From contig NZ_SHKK01000001.1 in NCBI RefSeq assembly GCF_004217135.1, positions 4,960,001 to 5,024,000 of the forward strand: 64,000 bases of DNA, written 5' to 3'. A program made the position numbers and the translations under genes. Of the stretch, positions 7,246-15,041 are shown in pieces. A model generated the notes under the pieces. It was not told where the DNA came from, did no database searches, and saw only the letters and a program-made list of their open reading frames with translations. How positions within the stretch are numbered: position 1 is the first letter of the stretch; the number at the start of each line of letters is the position of its first letter. This stretch comes from Micromonospora violae (GTDB taxonomy: Bacteria; Actinomycetota; Actinomycetes; Mycobacteriales; Micromonosporaceae).

Positions 7246-8130
7246 CTAGACGGGACTTAACTGACGAGCGATAGGGCGCGAGGCGATGAAGAGCTCTCGC
7301 GCCTTCCCCGCTCGATGAGCGCTGTAACTGAGTTGATACTCCCTGACATGATTGTCCTTGTACAGTTGACGAATCAGGTCGGATGGGTCGTAGGTTACTA
7401 CCCAGTTGCCATCGGGGTGCCGATTAAGTACCTGGGCCAGGTCCGAGTGGTCTCGATGGGTGAACGCATTCAGGTAAAGGCTTCCACCCATCTCAACATA
7501 CGGCGGGTCGACGTAAATGAAGGTTGATGCGTCCTTGACGAAATCCTTCACAATCGACATTCCGTCACGGCCAAGTACAGTGATACGAGCGGCGAGTTTT
7601 CCGATTACAGATACGCGTTCAGCGAGCTGGTCTCGATTAAATCGAGCATCAATCTTGTAGTTCCCGTTCTGGCGGACTCCACCAATAGGGCCGGCATGAA
7701 GAATGCCGGAGCGATTAGTGCGATTAAGATAGAAGAAAGCGAAACCCAGCGATAGCGGATCTGACTCGTCGGCGTCACGGTAAATCTGTTTCTGCTTCCG
7801 CCACTCTTCCACGGTCAATGGCGTATCAGAAATTTTGGCGGCGAACTCTTGAGACTTAGAGGTAACTGCCAGCCAAAAGCAATAGACGGCGGGATCAATG
7901 TCGTTGATGACTAATTCCTGAACCACATCATTCTTCAGCAAGGCGATCCCAGCACCTGCCCCGCCAGCATAGGGCTCAACATAACGGGCGGAGTCGGTTC
8001 CGAGCCGACCGATGAGCCCTCTGAAGAGGCCAGCAAGTGCAGCCTTACCGCCTGGATACCTCAGCGGGCTTGCCGCTGCGGTTCTTCCCCATGCCCTAAC
8101 CTCTAGAGGCGCGGTACTCGACTCTGTCAC
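7246..8130 (-). CDS. Dam-type DNA N6-adenine methyltransferase
   Basis: A 294-aa D12-class methylase. PLRYPGGK (residues 22-29) and VEPYAGGAGAG (51-61) form the AdoMet site, NDIDP (76-80) binds AdoMet, and YVDPPY (206-211) is the catalytic DPPY motif. The start is the GTG preceded by GGGAGG at 8 nt; a longer upstream frame is rejected. The enzyme methylates adenine at the exocyclic nitrogen, with unknown sequence specificity. It converges on the ParB-like gene and lies near a HEPN-like gene. Its GC is lower than the chromosome, consistent with acquisition. No obvious cognate restriction enzyme is present. Confidence 0.88.
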   Translation of the reverse strand: MTESSTAPLEVRAWGRTAAASPLRYPGGKAALAGLFRGLIGRLGTDSARYVEPYAGGAGAGIALLKNDVVQELVINDIDPAVYCFWLAVTSKSQEFAAKISDTPLTVEEWRKQKQIYRDADESDPLSLGFAFFYLNRTNRSGILHAGPIGGVRQNGNYKIDARFNRDQLAERVSVIGKLAARITVLGRDGMSIVKDFVKDASTFIYVDPPYVEMGGSLYLNAFTHRDHSDLAQVLNRHPDGNWVVTYDPSDLIRQLYKDNHVREYQLSYSAHRAGKARELFIASRPIARQLSPV

Positions 8131-8584
8131 CTGCAACCTCCCTGAGCAGTATTGCTGACGAACTTGGTAGCCATGCGACAGCTGCCGCTGGCAGCATGCC
8201 TTGGCGGCCAAGCCACGAGCGGACACAGAGAACGCGCCCCGCGTATTGCATAGACTGATGGATCTTCCCCGTGGACCGCAAGTATTCGTCGCGTGATCGT
8301 CTGAGTCATCACCTCTGCCTGCTCTTACGCCGGCCCGCAGCACTGCCGAGTTAGGAAGGTATGGGCTGGCCACAGCGGCCACGCCTCCATGCTTGCTACT
8401 CAGCAGCAACCGCGCGCATCAGAGCAGGTTGCCTGGTCCCCGGAGGCTCCCCGCACGTCTTGGCTTAGTCGGCTTGATGTGGCTGGTGCAGACATGCCCA
8501 CTGCTGGTGGCAGCCAGCCGAGCGTGACCGCTTGGATGAGCACCAAGATTCCTGCACCTAGAGCCTGGCGGTTCCATGCCACGC
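8131..8584. other. non-coding stretch upstream of the Dam gene
   Basis: No credible gene was found. Frames on both strands lack ribosome sites and recognisable content. The segment contains the Dam promoter and probably debris from recombination, since tRNA fragments begin at its right end. Confidence 0.35.
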
Positions 8585-8685
8585 CGTGGTACGATCGCTC
8601 AGTTCGGAGGCGGGTGCAGCCCTAGGGACTCAAAGTTCCAGCCTTCACGAAAACGGGAGATCTGGGTTCGAATCCCAGTGCCACC
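8585..8685 (+). pseudogene. decayed tRNA (Leu-CAA-like)
   Basis: A perfect T-arm CTGGG-TTCGAAT-CCCAG (8662-8678) is followed by TGCCACC, which pairs with CGTGGTA at 8585-8591 in six of seven positions. TCGC and GCGG can form a D-stem. A loop CTCAAAG between GGGA and TTCC offers anticodon CAA. The total length of about 101 nt and a disordered variable region argue that it is no longer functional. It could also be an attachment-site copy of a tRNA 3' end. Confidence 0.4.
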
Positions 8686-8691
8686 TTTCTT

Positions 8692-8717
8692 GGTGGATGT
8701 AGCTCAACTGGCAGAGC
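8692..8717 (+). pseudogene. 5' half of a second tRNA
   Basis: Starting 6 nt after the previous tRNA relic, the acceptor strand GGTGGAT, then GT and a canonical D-arm GCTC-AACTGGCA-GAGC are visible. The gene then breaks off: no anticodon arm or 3' half follows, and a terminator hairpin starts at 8732. The 5' half resembles tRNA-His of actinomycete tRNA arrays, but identity cannot be fixed without the anticodon. Confidence 0.4.
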
Positions 8718-8731
8718 CCCGCTTTTACTTC

Positions 8732-8765
8732 CAAGTGAGGCACCGCTCAAGCGGTGCCTCACTTG
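8732..8765. terminator. strong hairpin terminator
   Basis: The arms CAAGTGAGGCACCGCT and AGCGGTGCCTCACTTG are perfectly complementary over 16 bp with a 2-nt CA gap at the apex. It begins 3 nt after the stop codon of the HEPN-like gene (minus strand) and probably ends that transcript. On the plus strand CTTTAT follows the stem. Confidence 0.65.
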
Positions 8766-8767
8766 CT

Positions 8768-9610
8768 TTATAGGTGGCCTCGCTCTTTCAGCGCGGCACG
8801 AATCTCGACGTCCTTGAACTGCAACGGGAAATAGTTGAAGTTGCTAATGCCGCGGGCAAGCCTCATCCGCTTATCCGCAGTGGTCGGTATATTTGCATGA
8901 GCCTCGTAGTCGTCCACAAGGCGCTCCAGCCACATATCCCTTGGGCAACAGACAGCAAGACCGCTGTTGACGGCACGAGCAATCTTCTTTGTGACGGCGA
9001 GAGTTGCGACCGTCTCCGAGTAGCCCAACCGCACGCGATCCAGCTTCGCGAAGGCCGGCGGAGGCTGCGTAGTCATCTTCGTCCAGGCGGTGGCTGCCGA
9101 CGTCGACATGGTAGACGCCGCCTTCGCCAACTCCTCGCTAGCGGTGCCGCCCCTGTGGATTACGCAGTTTCGCATCAGTCTGATCAGGTCATATAGCTCG
9201 ATTGATTCAACGGGCAGAGCGGTCGATGAGTGGGTTTCGAAGAGCATGTGGATCGTTGCTGCCTTGGCGTCTCTCGCCTGCCGTCGCCTGATTAACCCTG
9301 CATCGCTGAGTAGAAACAGGCACTCCTTGAGGTAATCCTCGTGAATGGCGAGCAGGTAGGGCACCGCCATTAGGCCAAGGTGATGCTCAGCGTCTTCGAG
9401 AATATCCGTCGCCAGCTGACTCTTCAGGTTGAAGCTACGGATATGATCGACTTTTGGAAAGATTTCGGACAAAGTCATATTCGAGCCTGCGGTGAGGGAG
9501 AGCAGGTGGCCCGCAAGCTTCGATCCCGCCAAGAGCGCCATGATGGAACTGTTCGCTGCTTGGCGCTTCTGCAGGTAATCGCGATACTCGGCGTACTTGA
9601 CTTCAACCAT
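8768..9610 (-). CDS. HEPN-like protein with RxxxxH motif, possible RNase/defence effector
   Basis: A 280-aa, mostly helical soluble protein. Residues 147-152 read RNCVIH within LIRLMRNCVIHRGG, the Rx4-6H active-site pattern of HEPN nucleases, at the end of a helix as in that superfamily. The rest is unfamiliar. ATG 9610 is used; a TTG at 9649 with GGGAAG upstream would add 13 residues. The gene has lower GC than the chromosome and lies beside the Dam and ParB-fold genes, so an RNA-cleaving defence role is plausible but inferred. HEPN domains can also be non-catalytic. Confidence 0.6.
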   Translation of the reverse strand: MVEVKYAEYRDYLQKRQAANSSIMALLAGSKLAGHLLSLTAGSNMTLSEIFPKVDHIRSFNLKSQLATDILEDAEHHLGLMAVPYLLAIHEDYLKECLFLLSDAGLIRRRQARDAKAATIHMLFETHSSTALPVESIELYDLIRLMRNCVIHRGGTASEELAKAASTMSTSAATAWTKMTTQPPPAFAKLDRVRLGYSETVATLAVTKKIARAVNSGLAVCCPRDMWLERLVDDYEAHANIPTTADKRMRLARGISNFNYFPLQFKDVEIRAALKERGHL

Positions 9611-9704
9611 CCGGCCTACTTTGTTGGCGTCGATCCTGGAAGTAGTCAAAGTATCGGCACTTCCCGCTGAAGTAAATTGCCGGATTGGCCTGTATTAGAT
9701 CAAG

Positions 9705-9781
9705 GCGCCGCGCTTCGCGCGGCGCGGGGCGGTAACCCGCCCGGCGGCAAGCCGCCCCGGCCGCCTCCGGCGCCGGGGCGG
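9705..9781. repeat. cluster of four consecutive GC-rich hairpins
   Basis: Four adjacent dyads are present: GCGCCGCGC-ttc-GCGCGGCGC (9705-9725), GGGCGG-taac-CCGCCC (9727-9742), GGCGGC-aa-GCCGCC (9743-9756) and CCGCCCCGG with CCGGGGCGG (9752-9781, alternative to the third). Such stacks occur at single-strand or transfer origins of rolling-circle elements and at element ends. Which applies is unknown. Confidence 0.55.
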
Positions 9782-10147
9782 AGAGCCACCGACTGCCGCC
9801 GGACCGCCGCCCAGAGCCTGCTGGTCCGGCCAGCGGCACGACAACGGCCAGGCGGTACGGAAGCCGAACCGGTCGGCCTCGGCGACGATCAGGGCTTCCG
9901 ACTGCCGCGCCAGTCCAACCCCAGGACTGGCTTGCCCCCGGTCCATCTCCCGCAGCCGGCGACACCTCACCGCGGACCCCTCAGCCACTCGCCACACCCA
10001 CGGACTCCGCCAGGTGAGGACCAGCCACCAGCCGCAGCGTTCACAGCCCCCAGAAGAGTCCTCACCGGGCAAGATCAACCTGCCCACCATCTGCCCACAA
10101 CCAGTCGTCGCGGGCTGGACTCAGCCAGACTCGGTTAGATCAACGAC
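9782..10147. other. non-coding stretch before the tRNA-Tyr terminator
   Basis: Long frames exist on both strands but show only compositional proline, arginine or glycine bias. None has a recognisable domain or a good start. I cannot support a gene. It may be the right-hand end of the mobile element. Confidence 0.35.
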
Positions 10148-10187
10148 AACGGCCCCTGACCAGCATCTCTGCTGGTCAGGGGCCGTT
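10148..10187. terminator. terminator of tRNA-Tyr
   Basis: A perfect 18-bp stem (AACGGCCCCTGACCAGCA and its complement) with loop TCTC lies 8 nt beyond the encoded CCA end of tRNA-Tyr on the minus strand. It is very strong and could also protect the tRNA from plus-strand readthrough. Confidence 0.75.
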
Positions 10188-10195
10188 TCTGCACC

Positions 10196-10279
10196 TGGTG
10201 GCGGGTAGAGGATTCGAACCTCTGAAGCTTTCGCGACGGATTTACAGTCCGCTCCCATTGGCCGCTCGGGCAACCCGCC
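10196..10279 (-). tRNA. tRNA-Tyr (anticodon GTA)
   Basis: On the minus strand the acceptor GGCGGGT pairs with ACCCGCC, followed by discriminator A and an encoded CCA. The anticodon stem-loop CGGACTGTAAATCCG presents GTA, the variable arm is long (class II, as in bacterial tRNA-Tyr), and the T-arm AGAGG-TTCGAAT-CCTCT is intact. It is the likely integration target for the element to its left, because AICE integrases use tRNA 3' ends. Confidence 0.93.
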
Positions 10280-10426
10280 AGGGCACCCCACCGCGTCGTA
10301 ACGCGGCGGCGGAAGCAAGGATAGCGGCTCCCCCCGGTACCGGTGCAACCGGGTACGGTCAGGGGGTCGTGCCGCTGGTCGGCGGCCGACGGCAGGCCCA
10401 GACCGCCGGACAGCAGGAGCAGAAAC

Positions 10427-10921
10427 ATGGCAGCGAACCCGTCGTTCGACATCGTGAGCAAGGTTGACCGTCAGGAGGTCGACAACGCCCTTCGGCAGGC
10501 GGAGAAGGAGCTTGCGACGCGGTTCGACTTCCGCGGCACCGGCGCCGAGATTTCCTGGTCGGGCGAGGAGGCGATCGGGCTTCAGGCGGAGACCGAGGAG
10601 CGCGTCCGCGCCGCACTGGACGTGTTCAAGGAGAAGTTGGTCAAGCGGAACATCTCGCTGAAGTCGCTGGATGCTGGGGAGCCGCGCCCGTCGGGCAAGA
10701 TCTTCAAGATCGACTGCAAGGTGATCCAGGGCATCGAGGCGGACAAGGCCAAGGCCATCAGCAAGAAGATCCGCGACGAGGGCCCCAAGGGCGTGCAGGC
10801 GCAGATCCAGGGCGACCAACTGCGCGTGACCGGCAAGAAGCGCGACGACCTGCAGGCCGTCATCTCGCTGCTCAAGGGCGAGGACTTCGGCGTCGCCCTC
10901 CAGTTCAACAACTACCGCTGA
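10427..10921 (+). CDS. yajQ: YajQ family nucleotide-binding protein
   Basis: A 164-aa protein matching the YajQ/UPF0234 family over its full length: the N-terminal [16 protein letters not shown], the [11 protein letters not shown] segment, [17 protein letters not shown] and the C-terminal [14 protein letters not shown]. Family members have two RNP-like folds and bind cyclic di-GMP or RNA; the cellular role in actinomycetes is unsettled. ATG 10427 has AGGAGC 6 nt upstream; a longer upstream frame is rejected. It stands alone, converging on an MFS gene with a 25-bp palindrome between them. Confidence 0.93.
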   Translation: MAANPSFDIVSKVDRQEVDNALRQAEKELATRFDFRGTGAEISWSGEEAIGLQAETEERVRAALDVFKEKLVKRNISLKSLDAGEPRPSGKIFKIDCKVIQGIEADKAKAISKKIRDEGPKGVQAQIQGDQLRVTGKKRDDLQAVISLLKGEDFGVALQFNNYR

Positions 10922-10975
10922 CGGCTGCCCATCCCGACCCGCCACCGGCCCCCCGGACGCAAAGCACCTGGCTGA

Positions 10976-11050
10976 GATCGACTCGGGTTCCTGAAAGTCG
11001 GGGCATCCGGGCGATGGGGACACCGCGACTTTCAGGAACCCGAGTCGATC
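10976..11050. terminator. long palindrome between yajQ and the MFS gene
   Basis: Perfectly complementary 25-bp arms (10976-11000 and 11026-11050; they begin with GATCGACTCGGGTTCC) flank a 25-nt spacer. Lying between convergent genes it can act as a bidirectional terminator. Arm length exceeds what termination needs. Confidence 0.65.
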
Positions 11051-11054
11051 AAGC

Positions 11055-11152
11055 CCCCGCGCGAGGCCCGCGAGGCAAGACCCCGCGCGAGGCCCGCGAG
11101 GCAAGACCCCGCGAAGACCCGCGCGGGGCAAGACGCCGCGCGAGGCCCGCGC
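11055..11152. repeat. imperfect tandem repeat, 26-bp unit
   Basis: The unit beginning CCCCGCGCGAGGCCCGCG and ending GGCAAGA is present as two identical copies (11055-11080 and 11081-11106), followed by two degenerate copies to about 11152. It is non-coding and lies between the palindrome and the stop codon of the MFS gene. Confidence 0.6.
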
Positions 11153-11178
11153 CGGTCAGGACTCCGCGCGGGGTGAGG

Positions 11179-12438
11179 TCAGGCGGGGACGGGGTGTTCG
11201 GTGCGTACCGCTGTGGTTTCGGCGCGGGCGATGGGCCCGGCGGGCAGTGCGGCGACCGCAGCCCCGACGGCGACTGCCACCCCGGCGAACAGGAACGCCC
11301 AGCGGACGCCGCCGGCGTGGTCCACGATCACGCCGGCTACCGAGCCGCCGGCCGCGCTGGACGCGACCGCGACGGTGACCACCCAGGTGTACGCCTCGTT
11401 CAGCATGCCGGTCGGGGCGATCCGGCCGACCAGGGTGTTTTCCAGGGTGAGCGCGGGCGCGATGGTGGCTCCGCCGGCGACCAGGGCGACGCCCAGGGCC
11501 AGTGGGGTGGGCATCACCGCGAAGATGGCGAAGGTGGCGGCCAGCGAGGCGAGCAGCAGGGCGAACTGTCGGGTCATGTTCGGTGCCGGCTTGCGGACGC
11601 CGAACCAGAACCCACCGATGGCGCTGCCGATCCCCCAGACCGCGAGCAGCAGGCCGGCGAGGCTCTCCGGGTCGTTGGTGGTGTGCTCGCTGGCGAACGC
11701 GGGCACGGTCACGCCGGCGGCTCCGAAGGCGATGCCCAGGCCGGCCACGCAGATCAGCAGGGCCGGGAAGCCGGGGACCCGCAGCGGGCCGAGCCCGCGG
11801 GCGTGGTGCTCCTGCGGGTGCGGGCGCCAGCCGCGCATGACCCGGCCGAGGGCCACGGCGGTCGTGCCGACCAGGGTGACCACGGCCGCGCCGACCAGTG
11901 CGGCTGCCGCGTCGGCGACGAGCACGAAGCCGGCGACGAGCAGTGGGCCGAGCACGAAGACGATTTCGAAGAGCGTGGTCTCGGCGGCCAGCGCCGTGTT
12001 GCGCAGGGCGTACCGGCCGGAGTTGGGGCTGGTGAGGTCGTTCCAGGCGCCGCGGATGGCGGCGGTGAGCGGCGGGTAGGTGGCGCCGGCCATGCCTGAG
12101 GCGAGGTAGATGACGGGGAGCGCGTCGTCGCCGGCGCGGCTCGCCAGCAGCAACCCGATGAGCGCCAGCGGGTGGGCGACGGCGGTGAGCAGCAGGACGG
12201 GGCTGGGGCCGACCCGGTCGGCGATCCGTCCGGCGATCGGGCTGAGGGCCGCGCCGGCGAGGGCGTAGATGCCGCCGGCGATGGCGGCCAGTGAGTAGCG
12301 CCCGGTCACCTGCTCGACCACCAGGAGAAGCGCCAGCGGGGTCATGCCGATTCCGAGCCGCCCGATGATGCCGGTGATCAGCAGCATGGGCGCGCCGGGG
12401 ATCCGCCAGACACCCTGGTACTGACGCAGCGCGGTCAC
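11179..12438 (-). CDS. major facilitator superfamily transporter
   Basis: A 419-aa polytopic protein with about 12 hydrophobic helices. The cytoplasmic loop between helices 2 and 3 carries [15 protein letters not shown], the MFS motif A (G-x-x-x-D-R-x-G). A central loop after helix 6 contains [11 protein letters not shown]. No substrate-specific motif is recognised; the shape resembles drug or small-metabolite exporters. It is monocistronic between the yajQ palindrome and htpX, with a short divergent-looking leader and no regulator adjacent. Confidence 0.8.
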   Translation of the reverse strand: MTALRQYQGVWRIPGAPMLLITGIIGRLGIGMTPLALLLVVEQVTGRYSLAAIAGGIYALAGAALSPIAGRIADRVGPSPVLLLTAVAHPLALIGLLLASRAGDDALPVIYLASGMAGATYPPLTAAIRGAWNDLTSPNSGRYALRNTALAAETTLFEIVFVLGPLLVAGFVLVADAAAALVGAAVVTLVGTTAVALGRVMRGWRPHPQEHHARGLGPLRVPGFPALLICVAGLGIAFGAAGVTVPAFASEHTTNDPESLAGLLLAVWGIGSAIGGFWFGVRKPAPNMTRQFALLLASLAATFAIFAVMPTPLALGVALVAGGATIAPALTLENTLVGRIAPTGMLNEAYTWVVTVAVASSAAGGSVAGVIVDHAGGVRWAFLFAGVAVAVGAAVAALPAGPIARAETTAVRTEHPVPA

Positions 12439-12521
12439 CGTGAACCTCCGAGGATGTAATGAGCGTGAGCCGTTGTGACCCTAACGCCACCGCCCGGCCG
12501 GTAGACAACGGAAATACGGCA

Positions 12522-12558
12522 CTCCGCCCGTACCCGGCGCGGCCGGGTACGGGCGGAG
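12522..12558. terminator. terminator of htpX
   Basis: The perfect 17-bp stem CTCCGCCCGTACCCGGC with loop GCG lies 16 nt beyond the htpX stop on the minus strand and precedes the region upstream of the next gene. Confidence 0.7.
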
Positions 12559-12574
12559 GCGGTGGATCAGCGGG

Positions 12575-13450
12575 TCAGCGCTGGAACTGGACCGGCCCGG
12601 CGTTGCGGGCCATCTGCTCCAGCCGGGCGACGCGGTCCTCCATCTTCGGGTGCGTGGAGAAGAGCGCGGCCATGCCGCCGCCCCGGAACGGGTTGGCGAT
12701 CATGAGGTGGGCGGTGCTGGTGAGCTGGCCCTGAGCCGGCAACGGCCGACGTCGGGCCACCGCGTCGATCTTGCGGAGCGCGCTGGCCAGGGCCAGCGGG
12801 TCGCGGCTCAACTTGGCGCCCGACTCGTCCGCCTGGAACTCGCGGCTCCGGCTGATCGCCAACTGGATCACCGTGGCCGCGATCGGGCCCAGGATCAGGG
12901 TGAGCAGCAGCACGGCGGGGTTGGGTCGGTCCTCGTCGTCCCCACCGCCCAACGGGATGAAGAAGGCGAGGTTCGCCAGCAGGCTGATGATGCTCGCCAG
13001 GCCGGCCGCCACGCTGGAGATCAGGATGTCCCGGTTGTAGACGTGCGACAACTCGTGCCCGATCACGCCGCGCAGCTCACGGTAGTCGAGGATCTCGGTG
13101 ATGCCCTGGGTCACGCAGACGGCCGCGTGCTGCGGGTTACGACCGGTCGCGAACGCGTTGGGCTGCGCGGTCGGGCTGACGTAGAGCCGTGGCATCGGCT
13201 GCTGGGCGTCGGTGGCCAACTCCCGGACCATCCGGTACAGCTCGGGGAACTGTGCCTCGGTGACCGGTTGCGCCCCCATCGAGCGCAGGGCGAGCTTGTC
13301 GGAGTAAAAGTAGGTAACGCCGTTCATGACCAAAGACACGACGACGGCGATGACCAGACCGCCACTGCCGCCGAACCAGTAGCCCACCGCCAGGATCAGG
13401 GCGCTGAGCAGGCCAAGCAGCGCTGCGGTCTTCAGACGGTTGTGGTGCAC
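12575..13450 (-). CDS. htpX: HtpX-like M48 membrane zinc metalloprotease
   Basis: A 291-aa protein. Two N-terminal transmembrane helices (residues about 8-45) are followed by the zinc site HELSH (in [14 protein letters not shown]), two further helices, and the third zinc ligand in [11 protein letters not shown]. HtpX degrades misfolded membrane proteins under stress; the active site faces the cytoplasm. The start is the GTG with GGAGAG at 7 nt. It is directly downstream of nuoN on the same strand but 100 nt away and with its own terminator, so it is probably a separate unit. Confidence 0.92.
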   Translation of the reverse strand: MHHNRLKTAALLGLLSALILAVGYWFGGSGGLVIAVVVSLVMNGVTYFYSDKLALRSMGAQPVTEAQFPELYRMVRELATDAQQPMPRLYVSPTAQPNAFATGRNPQHAAVCVTQGITEILDYRELRGVIGHELSHVYNRDILISSVAAGLASIISLLANLAFFIPLGGGDDEDRPNPAVLLLTLILGPIAATVIQLAISRSREFQADESGAKLSRDPLALASALRKIDAVARRRPLPAQGQLTSTAHLMIANPFRGGGMAALFSTHPKMEDRVARLEQMARNAGPVQFQR

Positions 13451-13553
13451 GATCTCTCCTTCGGTGCACGGATCGCCGGGATCCGCTGACCGGTGTAACA
13501 ACCCGGTACCCGCCAACCATCCGTTACAACGCTGTGAGTTGACTGAGACCGCT

Positions 13554-15041
13554 TCAGCGACCGGCCAGGTCGAGCACCACCTGCGGCGCGACGCCGAGCA
13601 CCAGGGCGACGACCGTCGCCACCGCCAGCACCACCGCCACCACACCCCCCAGGGGTACGGCCGCAGCGCCGCCCCCATTGCCGACGGCGAGGGGTGTCGG
13701 CGTCCAGAGCGCGGCGGTCACCCGCAGGTAGTAGGCGAGCCCGATCACGGCGTTCAGCGCCACCACCAGCGCCAGCCAGGCGGCGCCACCGTCCAGGAGC
13801 GCCCGGACCACTGTCACCTTCGCGAACAGGCCGGCCAGCCCCGGCGGCAGACCAGCCAGGCCCACCAGCGCCAGACCGAGCGCCGCGGCCCGCCACGGGT
13901 GCCGGCGGGCCGCCCCGCGCAGGTCGTCCACCGTGCCGCCGTCCGCCCCGGCCGGGCGCAGGGCCGTCACTCCGGCGAAGGCGGCCAACTCCAACACCAC
14001 GAAGAAGACGGCGTACGCAACGGCAGCCGCGTACGCGGCGGACCGTGCCTCGTCGGTGCGTCCGGCGGTCAGCGCCAACGCCCCCAGGGGAGCGAGGATG
14101 TACCCGGCCTGCGCGACGGACGACCAGGCGAGCAACCGGACGGTCCGCCGCTGACGCAGGGCGACCAGGTTGCCGACGGTCATGGTGAGCACGGCGAGCA
14201 GAGCGAGCACCGGACCGGTCTGGTCCGCCGGCAGCGCCCGCTGCACCACGGCGAGCAGGGCGACCAGGCCGCCCAGCTTCGACGCGGTCGACAGGTACGC
14301 GGCCACCGGCAGCGGCGCGCCGTCGTAGGTGGCCGGGGCCCAGGCGTGGAACGGCACCGCCGCCACCTTGAACGCCAACCCGACCAGCAGCACCACCACC
14401 GCCGCGGTCGTCAGCGGCAGCTCCCGCAACTCCGGCTGCTCGGCGAGCAACACGCCGAGCCGGTCCAGGTGCAGCCCACCGGTGACCGCGTAGAGCAGCG
14501 CCGCGCCGAGCAGGGTCAACGTGGTCGCCACCACGCTGACCACGAAGAAGGTCAACGCCGCCTCGGCGCTCGCCAGGCTCCCCCGGCGCAGCCCGACCAG
14601 CACGTACAGCGGCAGGGTCAGCGTCTCCAGGGCGACGATCAGCGTGATCAGGTCGCCGGCCGCGCCGAGCACCACGCCACCGGTCATCGAGCAGGCCAGC
14701 AGGAAGGCGTACTCGCCGACCGGTGACCGCCCGGCCCGCAGCGCCGGCACCGACAGCCCGAGCACGCCCAGGGTGAGCAGCGCGACCACCACGCCGACCA
14801 GGGCCGCGCGACCGCCGAAGACCCAGGAGCAGTCGGCGCCCACGCAGAACGTCCGCCGCTGCGCACCCACCCCGACCAGCGCGGAACCGACGGCGGTGCC
14901 GAGCGCGCCGAGCGCGGCCACCGCGATCGTGGCCCGGGGCCTGGCCACGACCAGATCGGTGATGAGGACGAGCACGGCGGTGCCGGCGGCCAGGTAGGCC
15001 GGCAGCAGCGCCACGCTGTCCACGCTCTGCACGACGTTCAT
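13554..15041 (-). CDS. nuoN: NADH-quinone oxidoreductase subunit N
   Basis: A 495-aa antiporter-like membrane subunit of complex I with about 14 helices. It contains the conserved charged helix region [13 protein letters not shown] and the [22 protein letters not shown] segment typical of NuoN. It pumps protons across the cytoplasmic membrane, driven by quinone reduction in the hydrophilic arm. It is the last gene of the nuoIJKLMN operon; its ATG overlaps the nuoM stop (ATGA). Confidence 0.92.
   Translation of the reverse strand: MNVVQSVDSVALLPAYLAAGTAVLVLITDLVVARPRATIAVAALGALGTAVGSALVGVGAQRRTFCVGADCSWVFGGRAALVGVVVALLTLGVLGLSVPALRAGRSPVGEYAFLLACSMTGGVVLGAAGDLITLIVALETLTLPLYVLVGLRRGSLASAEAALTFFVVSVVATTLTLLGAALLYAVTGGLHLDRLGVLLAEQPELRELPLTTAAVVVLLVGLAFKVAAVPFHAWAPATYDGAPLPVAAYLSTASKLGGLVALLAVVQRALPADQTGPVLALLAVLTMTVGNLVALRQRRTVRLLAWSSVAQAGYILAPLGALALTAGRTDEARSAAYAAAVAYAVFFVVLELAAFAGVTALRPAGADGGTVDDLRGAARRHPWRAAALGLALVGLAGLPPGLAGLFAKVTVVRALLDGGAAWLALVVALNAVIGLAYYLRVTAALWTPTPLAVGNGGGAAAVPLGGVVAVVLAVATVVALVLGVAPQVVLDLAGR

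Noticed and set aside
9677..10138. Overlapping 131- to 153-codon frames on both strands before tRNA-Tyr
   Set aside because: Compositional bias only, no domain, no ribosome site; the hairpin cluster explains the left part.
10121..11131. 336-codon minus-strand frame spanning tRNA-Tyr and yajQ
   Set aside because: It is antisense to yajQ and crosses a tRNA and two terminators.
11156..12508. 450-codon minus-strand frame over the MFS gene
   Set aside because: Frame-shifted shadow with Arg/Pro/His runs; the MFS frame has 12 helices and a motif A.
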